From assembly GCA_013350335.1 (NCBI GenBank), contig CM023537.1, forward strand, positions 9,852,438 to 9,916,437: DNA of 64,000 bases. The letters are read 5' to 3'. Origin of the DNA: Chimonanthus salicifolius. Taxonomy: Eukaryota; Streptophyta; Magnoliopsida; Laurales; Calycanthaceae. The notes beneath the pieces are model-generated. The model saw only the letters and a program-made list of their open reading frames with translations. It was not told the DNA's origin and searched no databases. Numbering within the stretch: the stretch's first letter is position 1; each line of letters begins with the position of its first letter. Positions 22,201 to 34,330 of this stretch are shown here, one piece after another. A program made the position numbers and the translations under genes.

Positions 22201-24842
22201 ATGTTTTTTATTTTTTAGAAAATTTTCAATGAAAGTTTGTTACCTTTCCACACAACAAGACTTACAAAGCAGCTTGTAGGGATTACTTCATCACACCACC
22301 ATTATCATTGAAATATTTTACTGATTTATTGGCGTCTGTTCTGTGACTGGCACTTTTACTTCCTGCTCATCCTTTTGAAGCCAATTTTACTTTTAATGAT
22401 ATTACCTTGGAGTTCATTTATTTATCTTTCAAAAAGATGAAGTCTATTTATTGGGACTTCAATAATTCTTCTAATCTCGTGTGTGGCAGCTGGTGTTGGT
22501 CTTGCTTGAATTCAGTCAGCTTTGGGTTGCATTCGAGCTGTGTTTCTTTGGGAAAGTAGGTTCTACTGGGGCTTATTTTCTGACCCTATAGCTTAACAGG
22601 ATGCCCTATTGAAGCCTGTCTAAAACCCAACTTCATGGCCTGGCCTTGTCTGGCCTGAACCAGTTGCAGCTCTAGTTTTGACTGTGCAGAGAGAAAATCT
22701 GCAAAATTTGACTGTCTTCAGAAATGAGTTCAGAAACTTGTAATTAATAAGATGATATTAAATGGGATTAATCCCCATAAAAATGAAATTTATGTTACAT
22801 GTGCATGATTAGCATCTTTTTCTTTGAAGGTATGAGAGAAGATCTAATACCAAGTTGTCCAAGAAATAGCAAGAATGGGAAGTCTACAGCCCAGTCTGAA
22901 AACAGGACGTGCCACAAGACAGCTAATTGGAAAAAAATTTAGCTCCTGTGATTTAGCAACAGAATAGTATGGCAAAGTTGTTGCTTCTTCGCGCCATCGA
23001 CGAGCATGAGCAAGATTTCCAATGCAGATTGAACTGGAGACCAGAAGTGAAAGAGATTGTGTAAAAAATACCAATTTTTCATCAGATCTTCATTGTAGGG
23101 TTGGAGCTCAAGAAGAAAAATGATTCAATCGAACAATTCACCCTTTGGCTCGTCCAAATATTTTTACTGTGATTGGAATAATTGTTATTTCATCAAGTAG
23201 TATATTGTATGAACTAATGTTGTGAAAATCAAATCATATCGGAAATCGTTAATACATCTTGAATCGCAAATCGTGTATCGTAAATCGTAGAATTGTAAGA
23301 TTCATATGTGTTTTCCCTAAAAAATATTTAATATATGATATAACATAAAATATATCTAAAATGTAATAACATGAACAATTCTCCAACTTTCTTTCAATAT
23401 TAAGTGAATTTTATATAATTAGTTCATTAGAGCTCAAAGTTCAATGCTCTATAAGAACAGTATATAATCTAATTATACTATGAAAAGTCAATAATGAACT
23501 AAAAAAACCCTCAAAAAATTGAAAGGTCTTAAATGTTCATCAACTCAAGCCTTAAAAATCGTTAAAACGAAATGTTTCATGCTTTCACACTCCTAATAAC
23601 CCTATAATTCTATTATTTATACGAATGTAAGATTTGTTGATAAATACAAATCGTTTCTCTTATCATATCGTATGAATAGTAAGATACGAATCGTATATCG
23701 TAAGATTTTAACAACTATAGTATGAACTATGGCCTTCAGGAGGTTTCATTTGTCTTGGTTCTTCTCTCTCTGTTTTTTTTGTTAATTAATATTAAGGCAG
23801 TCTGCCAAGACAAATTTGCATCAACTGAGTATACTTCCGTTGCTTAATATGACTTAAAAATTTCAAAACCCAGTCACTCTCAGGTAACAAGTTTAAATCC
23901 ATGGTACCATGGGTTTAAAAATCGCCTCTATCGAGGTATCGGCCGAGATTATTCTCTCTCCTCTCTTTCTTTCTTTTTTAAATATAGGCTGGTTTATTTT
24001 TTTAAATTTTATCTGAATTAACAAAATAAAAAACAGGCTTTAAAAAAAAACTGCAAAAAATATATAATATTAGGCCGATATGGCCAAATACCGGAGATAT
24101 ATCGGTGGGACCTAGCACCGATATTTGATTCTTATTTTTAAAAATTAGAGCCTAACTTAAACTTGGATTCAGTTTGGGCGTCGCACTCTTGCAATGTTAA
24201 AGCTCAACCCAACCCAAAAATCTGAGTTAAACATAATGACCTGTGTGATATTAGTATTTACAATATGTTAATATATACATATTATGGTTAAAATTAAAAA
24301 TCTTTATCTCTATCATCACTAAATCATATCCATTCATGCTTAAAACTTAACTATAATCTTTTATAAATTTTCAAGTCGTTCTCCACTTTCCCACGTGAAC
24401 CATATATTTTTTTTTCCCACTGTTGACAAATTCTACTACCCCATACTCCCATATAGTGGAACTTGAAGCCCATGGGTTGATATTATTTTTAAATATTTTT
24501 TATATTATAAATTGATTAAGAATAAAACAGACTTTGAAATTTAATTATTGTGCTAGATGAGGTGGAACTAATGCCAATAATAATGATTTATATTTTATAT
24601 AATAAAAAATCATTACTTAGACAACTAATTATAATTATTATATATGTCTATGCACACAAGACACATAATATTCTGCTACGTAAAATATATTAAATTGAAT
24701 AATATACAAGACGTCTAAAATCTATAATAAGAAGAAGCACATAGAAATATAGAGATAATCAAAATAAAAATCATACTGAGCCAAAAAAAGGAAATAGAAA
24801 AAATGGTTTTAAAATGAGAATCGGTATGAGAATGGAGAAGAC
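22201..24842. other. intergenic with two decayed short repeats
   Basis: 23225-23715 is bounded by inverted ATCG-rich ends (AATCGTGTATCGTAAATCG on the left, GAATCGTATATCGTAAG on the right) and may be an old MITE. 23905-24145 contains GGGTTTAAAAATCGCC, GGTATCGGCCGAG, a CTCTCTCC block and GGCCGATATGGCC, a decayed copy of the CGGCCGATA family. The remainder is AT-rich with no gene seen. Confidence 0.45.
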
Positions 24843-27800
24843 TCATGAGCCGGCAGGGCAAAATGTTAGCAGATAGTCGGTGCCGGCACAAGTACAGGTA
24901 CTTGAGGCATCATCATATGCATAGCTATACGCACTGGGGCATGCACTTTTGAATATTGTTGAATACTGAGTTGGCGTGCACGTCGACGGCAACGAGTGAT
25001 CTCCAGTGCAGCAGTACTCCGGCGTGTTGAATGCGGCACATGCACTTTTGCATGCGACCACTGCACCCGATGAAACCACCTGCAGCTCCGCGGGGCAATT
25101 GTGGTTAAGGTCAGTCTGGCACCCAGCGTACTGGCAGTCACCGGCGCCGCCCGATGGCTTGATGCCGATGCCGACATTGTAGCCATCAACCAGGCTCACG
25201 TCATAGAAGTCCTTGCCGCCACTGCCATCAAGGGTGAATTCAGCAAGGCTGACTGGTGGTGCACCGCCGCCAATGCACTTCAGCAAGCCACCACAATCAC
25301 CGGTAGTGCAGGGGCCAGTGCCGGTGGCATCAAAGTTGCAGCCAGTGCGGCCCCAAAAGCGGCCAGACCAACCAGCTGGAGCAGAGAAGGATGTTGATGC
25401 ACCCGGCGGTAATGGGAAACCACCATCGGCAAGGGCGGGACCATTGCCGGTGAGTGTTCCGGGCCAGAGTGTGTAGTTGCAACGGTTTTGGAGGGTGAAG
25501 ACAGTGGCGGAGGTAAGGGTACGCGTTCCTGAGGTTGAAATACTTATATAATCTTAATAAATGATATAAATATAAAAATAACAAATGATTTAAACATGGT
25601 AAAGGATAATAGCATGATTACAGGTGGTTAAATTACTTAAATCCTTCTAAATTGCAAAACCTACTCCTAATTCTTTTTTTAATTTTGAGTCTTTGTTAGC
25701 ATGAATTTTTTATTTTTTAATATTAATATGATGATGTTAGGCCAACTTAAACTTGTTAAAGCAATCTTAAAATTTATTTTTCTACATTTAGTCTTTTTTT
25801 ATGATTTTTTATTTTATTTTTACTTTTACTGATATGAAAATAGATCACAACCGTATTATAAACCAAACATTAAGATTCATCTGAGAATCACTTAAAATTA
25901 TATCCTTTATATCAAATAATAGTGAAGATAAATCTGTTTTTCTTTAAAGAAAATTTAAAAACTTCCGCACCCGAGCGAGCAGAAATGTTGCTCCCAAGTG
26001 TGTTTGTAATAGAAATGTCATGTCAAGGGAGAATTCCAGTCGGTAGAAATGAGTGATGCGGTCCACCAATCCTGTCAACCAAATGCGGTGTGGTGTACTG
26101 CTCACGTACCAAACGTTAGCTCGATTGGTCATTTCCAGCTATCCAACTCCACATGAAATGATAATTAAAATTATTTATTTTAAATTAAATAACTAAAAGT
26201 GAAATTAAAATGTACCTTCAACTAATATAAAGAAATTGATTCGAACACCAAAGCTCTTTTTAATAAAAAAATAATGTAATTTTAAAAATTAATGTATTTT
26301 ACTTTTTTAATTTACAGAATATTAAATAAGAACAAAGAAAAGAATCTCAAATCACACTATACATTGTTTCTTTAAAAAAAAAAAAATTCTCCTAATATCA
26401 TATTTTTTTCAAACTAAGGTGTATACACATCTTACCCAATTAATCTTGAGATATATGTAGGTCTCTCAATCTGCACATACTGATTCAGGCTATAGAAACA
26501 GGAGAGTGACCTTATGTGTTGATGATGACTTGATCTCAAAATCTATTATATCTTGAACGAGTTCTTAACTATCAAATAAACTCAAAATTTTAAACTGCAT
26601 CATATCCATATTCATTCTTTAAATAGGGTGGAGGCCGTATATCCATCGCCATGTGTTACAATTTTGTTATATGTGTGCCTTTCATTGCCCAATGAACAAA
26701 CTTTTCCATATAGGACTATTAGATAAAATAATAGATAGAATATTGTTTGTGATCATATTAGAGTATCAAGGTCAGGGGAATTATGTATGTAATTTGTCCC
26801 ACAAATAATATTGTTTGGGTTTGAAAGAAGATCAGATGGGCGAAGTTGTCCCAACAGAACCACATGTAAACAAGAATCTAAAGTAGCCGTAAATGGGGCT
26901 CAGTCTGGACGCAAGCCTAATAAATCCAACTGCCACGTTAAAGCCCAATTACTTGGCTCTAAGTTTAGACTTTGATACTATAGAGTTTTTAAAAATAAAT
27001 TATATATCTTGTGGACCCAACTCAACCCGACTCAGATCCAAAATTGTATTTGAATCCAGAATCTAGATAAGTATCCCAACAGGTGGAGCCAGATCTAGGT
27101 CGGACCTTTGTAGTTTGCATCTACTGGATCCAAACCAGAAGCAGATTTCATCTTAAAATGCTTGGGTCTGGATATATTCTGTCGTCTGACACGATATTCA
27201 TCCATTATGGGACCCACCTAAAATTAATTGAATGGTGCAGACCGTTGAGAAACAGCTCATCATGTCCCTTCAATGTGGCGTACTACTAACTTATTTGATG
27301 CCATGGTTAGCACACGGTGGAAGGGATTTTGAAAGGAAAGTAGGTTTACATGGAGACATGGAGTAATTTTTGGAGCAAGTTTTAGGTTTTTAATTTGTAC
27401 AAGAATAATGGAAAGTTGTTCTTTTCTATAAATTTTCTGTCAATAAAGATAGATTTTGACCATTAAACAACCCTCAAAATTATGAAGGTATTTTTTATAA
27501 TGAAAAAATCAAATTTATTTTTTAATTCATTTATCATCATATAAATTATAACAATTATAGTGGTGTCTCTTATTATAAATTGTTCACTTTTTGATTGAAT
27601 GAAGAAAGTATGGCAGTTTTTTTAATTAAAAAACTAAAAGAGAGTTTGAGAATTTGGATGTGAGAAAAAACAATTCAAGAATTTTTTATTAGATGAAGAA
27701 ATCAATATTAATTTAGAATGGTAGAAACTTCAAAATAGAAGAGGTTTCACTTTCCCTTTATTCTTGATTGGCATTCACTCAAGAAAGTTTGTGGAGAATT

Positions 27801-28965
27801 ATAAATATTTTTTTTTTAAATGTAGATTTGCGCTGGTAAGAAATGAAGAAGGCTGTTAGGTGGGTCCCATTATAGATTATGGGATACAAACTTGCAATCA
27901 AATAGTCTAATTCATCTACTCTCTTATGGGTCACGAGTTTAAGAGGATATTTGTTATTTTCCTTTTATAGAAAAAAGAATGCCAAGATAAAGTGAAAAAA
28001 TTTCCTCTTACTTGAGGAATCCATCCTATGAGAGGATGGAGGAGAAAGGTAAATAAAAGTTTAATAAGAAAAACAGAGAAGTTTTTTTTAATAGTAATAG
28101 AAAAAGTTTTTTATTAGCAATTTATTAGCAAGATAATGTTTTTGTTTATTTTTAATAGAAACATAAGTTTTAATGTTCCAACATAGTTTTAAATTTTAAG
28201 ACACTTGTCGGATGGTTTGAATTGAATCACAATACATCAATTTGTATATGAAATTTGATTCATCAAAGAACTTGAAAAACAACAACTTCTTAGCATGGTC
28301 ATCATATGTGATTTATCATTTTATTATAAGAAATTATCTCACTTTTCTTTTTCCTAAAAGGATAGAAAAATTCTAACGTTTTTTTTGTATTTCAATACTA
28401 CTTATTTATCATTAAAGCTCCAGATAGGTTTAGTTTAATTGGTTGTCTCCCGCCTTTCGAGCCTTCATGGCCTAATCTTGGTGTGCCTTAGAGATAATGG
28501 GTTCACCCGTGGAGGTTTTATGTTCGGTATCCCGTGATTTCGCAGACGAAAATTCAAAAAAAAAGAAAAGAAAAAAGTGACGAACCTAACTCCAAAGTTT
28601 TTTTATAAAAAAGAAATGAGAAAAAAGTGAGGTAGATCCACGATTAGATCCAGCAGATGAAATTTCCACATCATGGAGCATCACTTATACAAATTATCTC
28701 CATGGAAAGAGTCAGGTATGGCAAAAGAGAAGGAAGTATCCGTCCGTCCACTCGGTAAAATTGTCATTTCAGGCAAATGGATGTGCCAGATCGGCCGGAA
28801 GAGTGGAATCAGATGATTGCAGAAAGCGAGAGTGATGTGGATCATATCAGATGCGCCATGAAATGATCTACATTAAAAGAAAATGAAAGGAAAAATTAAA
28901 AAGAAATAGGACTCACCTAATAAGAGAAGCGAAAGGAGGAGGGAGACTCTTGGAAGAATCGCCAT
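24843..28965 (-). CDS. thaumatin-like protein (PR-5 family), secreted
   Basis: Minus-strand exon 1 is 28917-28965 and exon 2 is 24843-25528. A GT-AG intron of 3388 bp splits Gly17, and the product has 244 residues. Residues 1 to about 23 form a signal peptide with a run of Leu. The mature part shows NRCNYTLWPG, a WSGRFWGRTGC block, GDCGG, LAEFTLDG, DFYDVSLVDGYN, YCCTGDHSLPSTC, FKSACPSAYSYAYDD and a final TFCP, the full thaumatin signature order. The acidic-cleft residues of the REDDD type are present (Arg in the FWGR block, Glu113, Asp123, Asp131, and the Asp in TDLN). I count 17 cysteines instead of the usual 16, the extra being Cys228 in SSTCTC. Family members act in the apoplast or cell wall in defence and stress. 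Length and intron position are typical. Confidence 0.9.
25529..28916 (-). other. long first intron of the thaumatin-like gene
   Basis: AT-rich and without coding signal. It holds a SINE (28427-28570) and, around 26890-27110, degenerate GGGCTT/CCCAACTCAACCC words. A short palindromic T/A-rich region lies near 27480-27700. Confidence 0.6.
28427..28570 (+). mobile_element. tRNA-derived SINE, nearly full length
   Basis: The head has box A-like TAGTTTAATTGGTTG. The body runs CTTGGTGTGCCTTAGAGATA, GGGTTCACCCGTGGAGG and TTTTATGTTCGGTATCCCGTG, and ends AAAATTC plus an A-rich tail. The box B region is eroded. It is antisense to the thaumatin-like gene in whose intron it lies. Target duplication not resolved. 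Confidence 0.7.
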
Positions 28966-29045
28966 TGCCGAGAATGTGAAGCTTGCTTTGGGAGGGAGAG
29001 AGAGGGAGGGAGAGCAGTTACAACGAATCTCACAGAAGCCTTTGC

Positions 29046-29052
29046 ATTTATA
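29046..29052 (-). promoter_or_regulatory. TATA box of the thaumatin-like gene
   Basis: The minus-strand sequence is CTATAAATGC, 81 bases upstream of the ATG at 28965. It is followed by a CT-rich leader (CTCTCCCTCCCTCTCTCTCC), which fits a start site near 29015-29020. Confidence 0.6.
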
Positions 29053-30807
29053 GATACTATAGTTGTGAATATACAGTATTAATAGCAGTAAACTTTACAG
29101 ATTTTAAAATCAAAGTTACTGTTGGCGTTTATCGCAAATCTTTGGATTCCACGTCCCAACGATAAACTCGCAATCGATACTTTGAATTTACATGCTCTCG
29201 ATAAATGTCGATGTAAGACTCAACCAGCTCATGTTATATAAAAAAAAAATTAAGGAATTAGTTGTGAAATTCTTGTGCCTCATCTCATTATTTTATCATT
29301 ATAATTTTAGATAATTTAATTATTATAAATTATTGATATATATATATATATATATATTATTTTAAATTTACTTGTGGGAAACCACAGGATATCTAATGTA
29401 AAACTCCCACGGGTGGACCCCTACCTCTAAAGCACACTAAAGTTAAACTATGGGTACTTGAATTCGTGACCTCCCCCAAGTTTTATCTCACAATCTTATG
29501 ATAATCTAAAAGAATTTTCCATTAAATCCTCTATTTATCTTATCCAGCTACCTAGGGTCTAATATTTCGAAAATAGAAAATAATCATGTTTCGATTGATT
29601 ATCATTACGTATGATAGAATAGTACTTGAATTTTGTGTCAAATATTTAGTTAAAAACATATTTACAGTCTACTTAGTATCCTAGACTTTCAATGAATTCA
29701 ACAATTGAACAAGTGACAATCATTCTCTATAGTAGAAGTTGGACTTGTTAAATGTGGTCCACGATCTTAAACCTTCTTTAGATTAACTCATATTATATTT
29801 ATTTATCTTATTAAACTAAGCTCACGATCTTAAACCTTCTCTATCATTTATTATTATAGAACATGTAATGTGAAAATGTGAAACTAAATCAGATTATGCT
29901 CAAACAAAAGATAATATGACACACTTTTTTTTATTATTGCAATTACATCAAAACAAGTAGATCTGGCTTTAGATAATGTATTGAAAACTAATATCTAACA
30001 TGACTGAGTCACAAGTTTTTCTGACTCAAATTTGATTTTAATAATATATGGTAATCTATTGGATCAATTGGCTCTATCAAAATTAAAGTAAGAATTATTA
30101 CTGTCCATTACAAGAAATGAGTTTTATTTATATATTTTTGTCCATCTAATTTAAGTAAATGAAATAGAAAATTGATACAGAATTTCACTCTAGATGTTCA
30201 TTTTATTTAATTTAAATTAAGCTTCTAAATATTTAATAATATTTTTTTTTTATCAAATCTTATACCATTCAAAATTAAATCGCAAGAACTTTGTCTCTCT
30301 TACGTTACCTTAGTTTGATTCATGATATCACCAATCGTTTTATTTTATTTTTGAATAATGATTAGAATTTATTCAAACAGAAGAAAATATACAACCCTTT
30401 AAATTGCAGATAAGCACACACCTGAGGCACGCAGAGACCAACGTAGGGACCAACGTATTATTTTAGATTGAATAAGTACAAAGAAATCAGTCAATTATAT
30501 TTTTTTGTCTTTTATTATTATTTTGATGTCAATTAGAGTTTATAATATTAATTTTCAAAATTTAAAATTAGAAGTATTATAAATAAAAAAAAATTGTTCA
30601 GGCGACGTGCATCGCTGGAAATTGGGTATGACAATCAATGACTTTGATCACATGTCGGCATCAGAAAAAACGAGATTCACGGCTACCAATCATTTCGCCA
30701 TCCTACTTTTTAAAAGCTACCCCTTCTGCATTTTCAATTTTGATTACCCCATTGCGACCGCAACGTTCGAATTTGAAAATCAACTCATTATCAAAGGCAA
30801 TGATTGA
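29053..30807. other. intergenic, upstream of the thaumatin-like gene
   Basis: AT-rich. It contains a TA microsatellite (about 29338-29359), immediately followed by a minus-strand SINE. No gene seen. Confidence 0.5.
29361..29515 (-). mobile_element. tRNA-derived SINE, degraded
   Basis: The minus strand carries the family body (AGGGGTCCACCCGTGGGAG, then TTTACATTAGATATCCTGTG and TTTCCCACAAGTAAATT) and a box B-like GAATTCAAGTACCC. The A tail has merged with the adjacent TA microsatellite. Confidence 0.65.
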
Positions 30808-30960
30808 ATTTGTTTAAGTGTGTACATCCTTAATACATGTATAATCTTGTATTATCTTTTAGTAGATTCAGATTTTTTGAATTTCTCATTTTATTCTCAT
30901 CAACAAAAATCGGCTCACTTTTTCATTAAATTGGTTCACTCATCGGTCTACTGTCTGGTG

Positions 30961-31415
30961 CTAAGGTTTAAATATCGGTCGACACATATCGTATCAGCCG
31001 ATATGTATCGGTATTTTCATACTGAACGATATCGGCTGATACGATATGTATCGGCCTTATATACTTATTATCTGCCGATATGGCCGATATTCGGTCCGAA
31101 ATATCGGTCACAATATCGGTCGATATTCATAAATATCGGTTTTAAAATTTTTTTTTTTTTTAACACCGATACGGTTTTTACACAGTTTTCCAATGTTTTA
31201 CACGGTTTTTTGCAGTTTTTTATGGTTTCTTGTGGTTCTCCACGGTTAATCACGGTCCGTCTGATACGGCTTTCACGGTTTTTTTCGGTTTTTTAACGTT
31301 CTTCACGGTTCGGCACGGTTTTTTGCTGTTTTTTCACTGTTCCAATATCGGAGGAGAGAGAAAATGCCGATATCGGGAGAAGAGATAAAATTATCGGCCG
31401 ATTTTTAAACCCCTG
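30961..31415. mobile_element. palindromic CGGCCGATA MITE, copy E, nested
   Basis: It starts CTAAGGTTTAAATATCGG and ends CGATTTTTAAACCCCTG, inverted versions of the family ends. The flanking octamers GTCTGGTG (30953-30960) and ATCCGGTG (31416-31423) match at 6 of 8. At 455 bp it is much longer than copies A and F because it contains the CACGGTTTTT array at 31161-31343. It also has ATCGGCCGATA-type palindromes and GGAGAGAGAAAA near the right end. Confidence 0.75.
31161..31343 (+). repeat. degenerate CACGGTTTTT tandem array
   Basis: About fifteen units of 9-14 bases such as CACGGTTTTT, CACAGTTTT, TGCAGTTTTT and CACGGTTCGG follow one another, almost without A-rich interruption. It lies within the nested MITE and is absent from its shorter relatives. 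Confidence 0.75.
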
Positions 31416-32876
31416 ATCCGGTGCACCGATGAGTGAACCGATTCATTAAAAAAGTGAATCGATTTATATGCACCGATTTAGACTCTCAAAAAATCAGTAC
31501 ACCGATTTTCAAGTAATACAGTCGGTGCACCTGTCCGGTGCACTGATAAGTAAATCGATTCACTGCAGATGGATGAGGGGCAAAATAGAAAGTTCACTAA
31601 AATCCGTGACTCCTAAAAGATAACGCCTGTGTTAAGATGGGCACCATTTGTTTAATTATAAAATTTAATTCAATTATCAAAAATAGAATTTATTGAATCC
31701 TTCTATTTTTAATTTTTAATTTTTAACATTAAAATAAAATTATTAATTAATAGTGTTAAAATGAACATCCATTTAAATTAGATCTCAATTAAAAGAGAAA
31801 ATAATTTCTGAATAAGTTAAATTCATTATAAAATTGATTATATAATTAGTAAAAATATTTATGTAATAATTCTATTTTGATCTTAAAATTTTAAAGTAAT
31901 CTAATAAATCTTAAAAATTAGCATCAGTACCTGAATGGATTTCATATTGAACTATTTAACCTAAATTTTGATGATTTAGTATAACGTGAGCACCAAATTT
32001 CTCCCGCTTTGACTTTTCCGGTGGTTGTGCGCGTGTGAATAAAGGTTAGATGGAAAGAACTGCCGACACTCCGGTAAGCAGGAGTCCACTCACTCTCCAA
32101 CTGTACGCATTTGGTTGTGAGTTGTAAAGTATTAGTCTGTATATATTTTTTTACATAAAATTAAGAAAGATTTATATTTAAATATTAAATATATGTATTA
32201 AATACAATGTAATTGAATTAATTAATTCATGATTTTTGAGGTTATATAGCATTAGAGATTGAAAATAATTTAAGTAATTAAATTTTAGAGATTTAAAAGA
32301 TAGATTTTATTAGATCTAATAAAAATAATTTTTGATGCACTAAATATGAAATAATTAGAATTAATGCAGTTATAAAAGACATGGAGGCGAGTGCCAACTA
32401 GGCCGTTGGTCGGTTAGATATCTTTATCTAATCAGAGCCTTCTTAATTAAATGAATGATGTTGGAATTTAGTGCAACAGTAGTGAAAGGCAAATAAATGC
32501 TAAAAATTCATTGTGAAATATACCTTTCATCCACTAATAAAAACATAGACATAGGACTTTGAATACATAATTAAATTAAATATTAAAATTAATTAATATA
32601 TCCATTTTATGACTTTCTATTGGTTGGTTATGTTGAATAAGATTGATTTTCGTATTTAATATAATCAAATCTCATGCTTAGGCTTTATAAAGTTATTAGA
32701 TCTCATCATTGTTACATGTCAAAATATATAACAACCTATCATAATCATAATAAAAGTTAATCATATGACCATCTTACTTTTTCCTGCAAAAAATCTTGCT
32801 ATTATTGCCTTTGAGATTGGAGTATTGTTAGAATTATTAATTAAGACTTGATTTAGTATAGAAAAAAAAAAAAAAT

Positions 32877-33036
32877 CTACATAGTTCAATTGGTTACCTC
32901 CCGTCTCAGAAAATAGGAGGTTGCGGATTCAAGCCCTCATGTCATAAATTTGGTGTGCTCTAGGGATAGTGGGCTCATTCATGAGGGTTTTATGCTCGGT
33001 ATTCCGCAATTTCCCAAACATAAATTCAAAAAAAAG
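32877..33036 (+). mobile_element. tRNA-derived SINE, full length
   Basis: Box A-like TAGTTCAATTGGTTAC and box B-like TTGCGGATTCAAGCCC are both visible. The body is TTTGGTGTGCTCTAGGGATA, GAGGGTTTTATGCTCGGTAT, and the end is CATAAATTC plus eight A. It abuts the duplicated segment at 33041. Confidence 0.8.
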
Positions 33037-33040
33037 TTAT

Positions 33041-33425
33041 TAACTTAATCATGAGTTAAAAGAATTCTTTGCTAGATTGTATAAGAACCCAAATATGTGG
33101 CGGAGGAATAATTTTAAAAGTTATATTGCTGAAAATGAAAAATAAAAATAAAAAATGCTTTTAAAATTGAAAGGCTTGCATTTTCAGTGGTGCAACTCAA
33201 TTATATTTTTAAAATTAAATTGGAGTATTGAATTGAAATCTTGCTATTATTAATTTAATCACGAGTTAAAAGAATTTTTTGCTAGATTGTATAAGAACCC
33301 AAATATGTGGCAGAGGAATAATTTTAAAAATTATATTGCTGAAAATGAAAAAAAAAAGGCTTTTAAATTTGAAAGGCTTGCATTTTCAGTGGTGCAACTC
33401 AATTATATTTTAAAATTAAATTGGT
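33041..33425. repeat. direct duplication, two ~180-bp copies offset by 210 bp
   Basis: 33041-33224 and 33251-33425 share long identical runs such as GCTAGATTGTATAAGAACCC, GAGGAATAATTTTAAAA and GGCTTGCATTTTCAGTGGTG, with few substitutions and small A-run indels. The high identity implies a recent event. Confidence 0.85.
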
Positions 33426-34189
33426 ATTTTTTAATCTCTTATAAACATCTTCCTTTATATTTTAAGTTAAGCTATTTGAAATATATCCAGCTTCAGGAGC
33501 AATGAAAATAGAGTGGAATAAATTTGATGAAAAAAAAGGCTTCTAATATATTATAAACTCAAGAATGATGGACATTTTCTCTCATTATTCAATACTTTAG
33601 TTTATGAAATTTATAACATTATTTGAATGTACATCATAGATGAAAATCTGAAACCCATGGCTCTTTAATGTAGAAATATATATTTCTTAAAAAAATATAT
33701 AAATAAATAGTGCATTCTTTTTAAAAGTGCTAGATCAACTTGAAACTTTATAAAAGACATTGAATCCAATATATTAAAGAAAAATAAATAAAAATCAGAG
33801 ATCTAAGAGCTGTCTACAAGGATTAATCCTTCTTGTCTACATGTAAAAGTAAAGTTTATAATTAATTAGATCTCATAAGAAAAAATAAAATTCTTATAAT
33901 AAATTCCCCTAAGAAATATGACTTTTTCATTATAAGAGGTGATGATTTCTTTTTCAAAAAATTTGAACAGCTATATAATATTTTTATGAAGTATCTTATT
34001 ATATAAAGTTCTATTGTATGAATATTAAAATTTAAATAATATTATTTTATATCAAGCACTAATTTTTTTATTTATAAAATTCATGCTATGGCATTTTCCG
34101 AATTTTGAAATGCAACGGCTCTCAAATTCGAAAAATTCGTCCATTGTTCCGTTTCACTAAGCAACGTGATAAGAAATTAAGAACTGCCG

Positions 34190-34330
34190 GAGCCACGTGT
34201 TGGGAACTGTTTAGTGGACAAGAAACCGACCAAAGGCTGTTGGGACGGCCGCCAAGTGACGTCAGCCACACTCGACGGCAGTTCTTGCACGTGGTCTCGC
34301 ACGTCGTAGACGGTTGAGCACACGTGTGCG
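34190..34330. promoter_or_regulatory. cluster of ACGT-core motifs in a GC-richer island
   Basis: CCACGTGT (34193), TGACGTCA (34257), GCACGTGG (34287), GCACGTCG (34299) and ACACGTGT (34320) lie within 140 bases. They are of the G-box and C-box type bound by plant bZIP and bHLH factors. AAGAACTGCCG and CGGCAGTTCTT form an inverted pair around them. No gene start is recognised next to it. Confidence 0.35.

Larger units (their letters stand above)
30818..31645. mobile_element. Mutator-like MITE carrying a nested second MITE
   Basis: The left end GTGTGTACATCCTTAATACA and the right end (reverse complement GGTGCCCATCTTAACACAGG) are inverted copies. Both continue into TTATCTTTTAG. ATTTGTTTAA occurs directly before (30808-30817) and after (31646-31655), a perfect 9-10-bp duplication as expected for Mutator-type transposition. 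The copy is interrupted at 30961-31415 by a CGGCCGATA element. Without that, it would be about 365 bp. The flanking arms keep their own inverted pattern (AATCGGCTCACTTTTTCATT against AAGTGAATCGATTT). Confidence 0.85.

Noticed and set aside
25213..25476. Plus-strand frames across 25101-25476
   Set aside because: They are antisense to the well-supported thaumatin-like exon and arise from its GC-rich codons.
34105..34317. 70-codon frame in a GC-richer patch
   Set aside because: There is no recognisable motif, and the patch is better explained by clustered ACGT-type sites.
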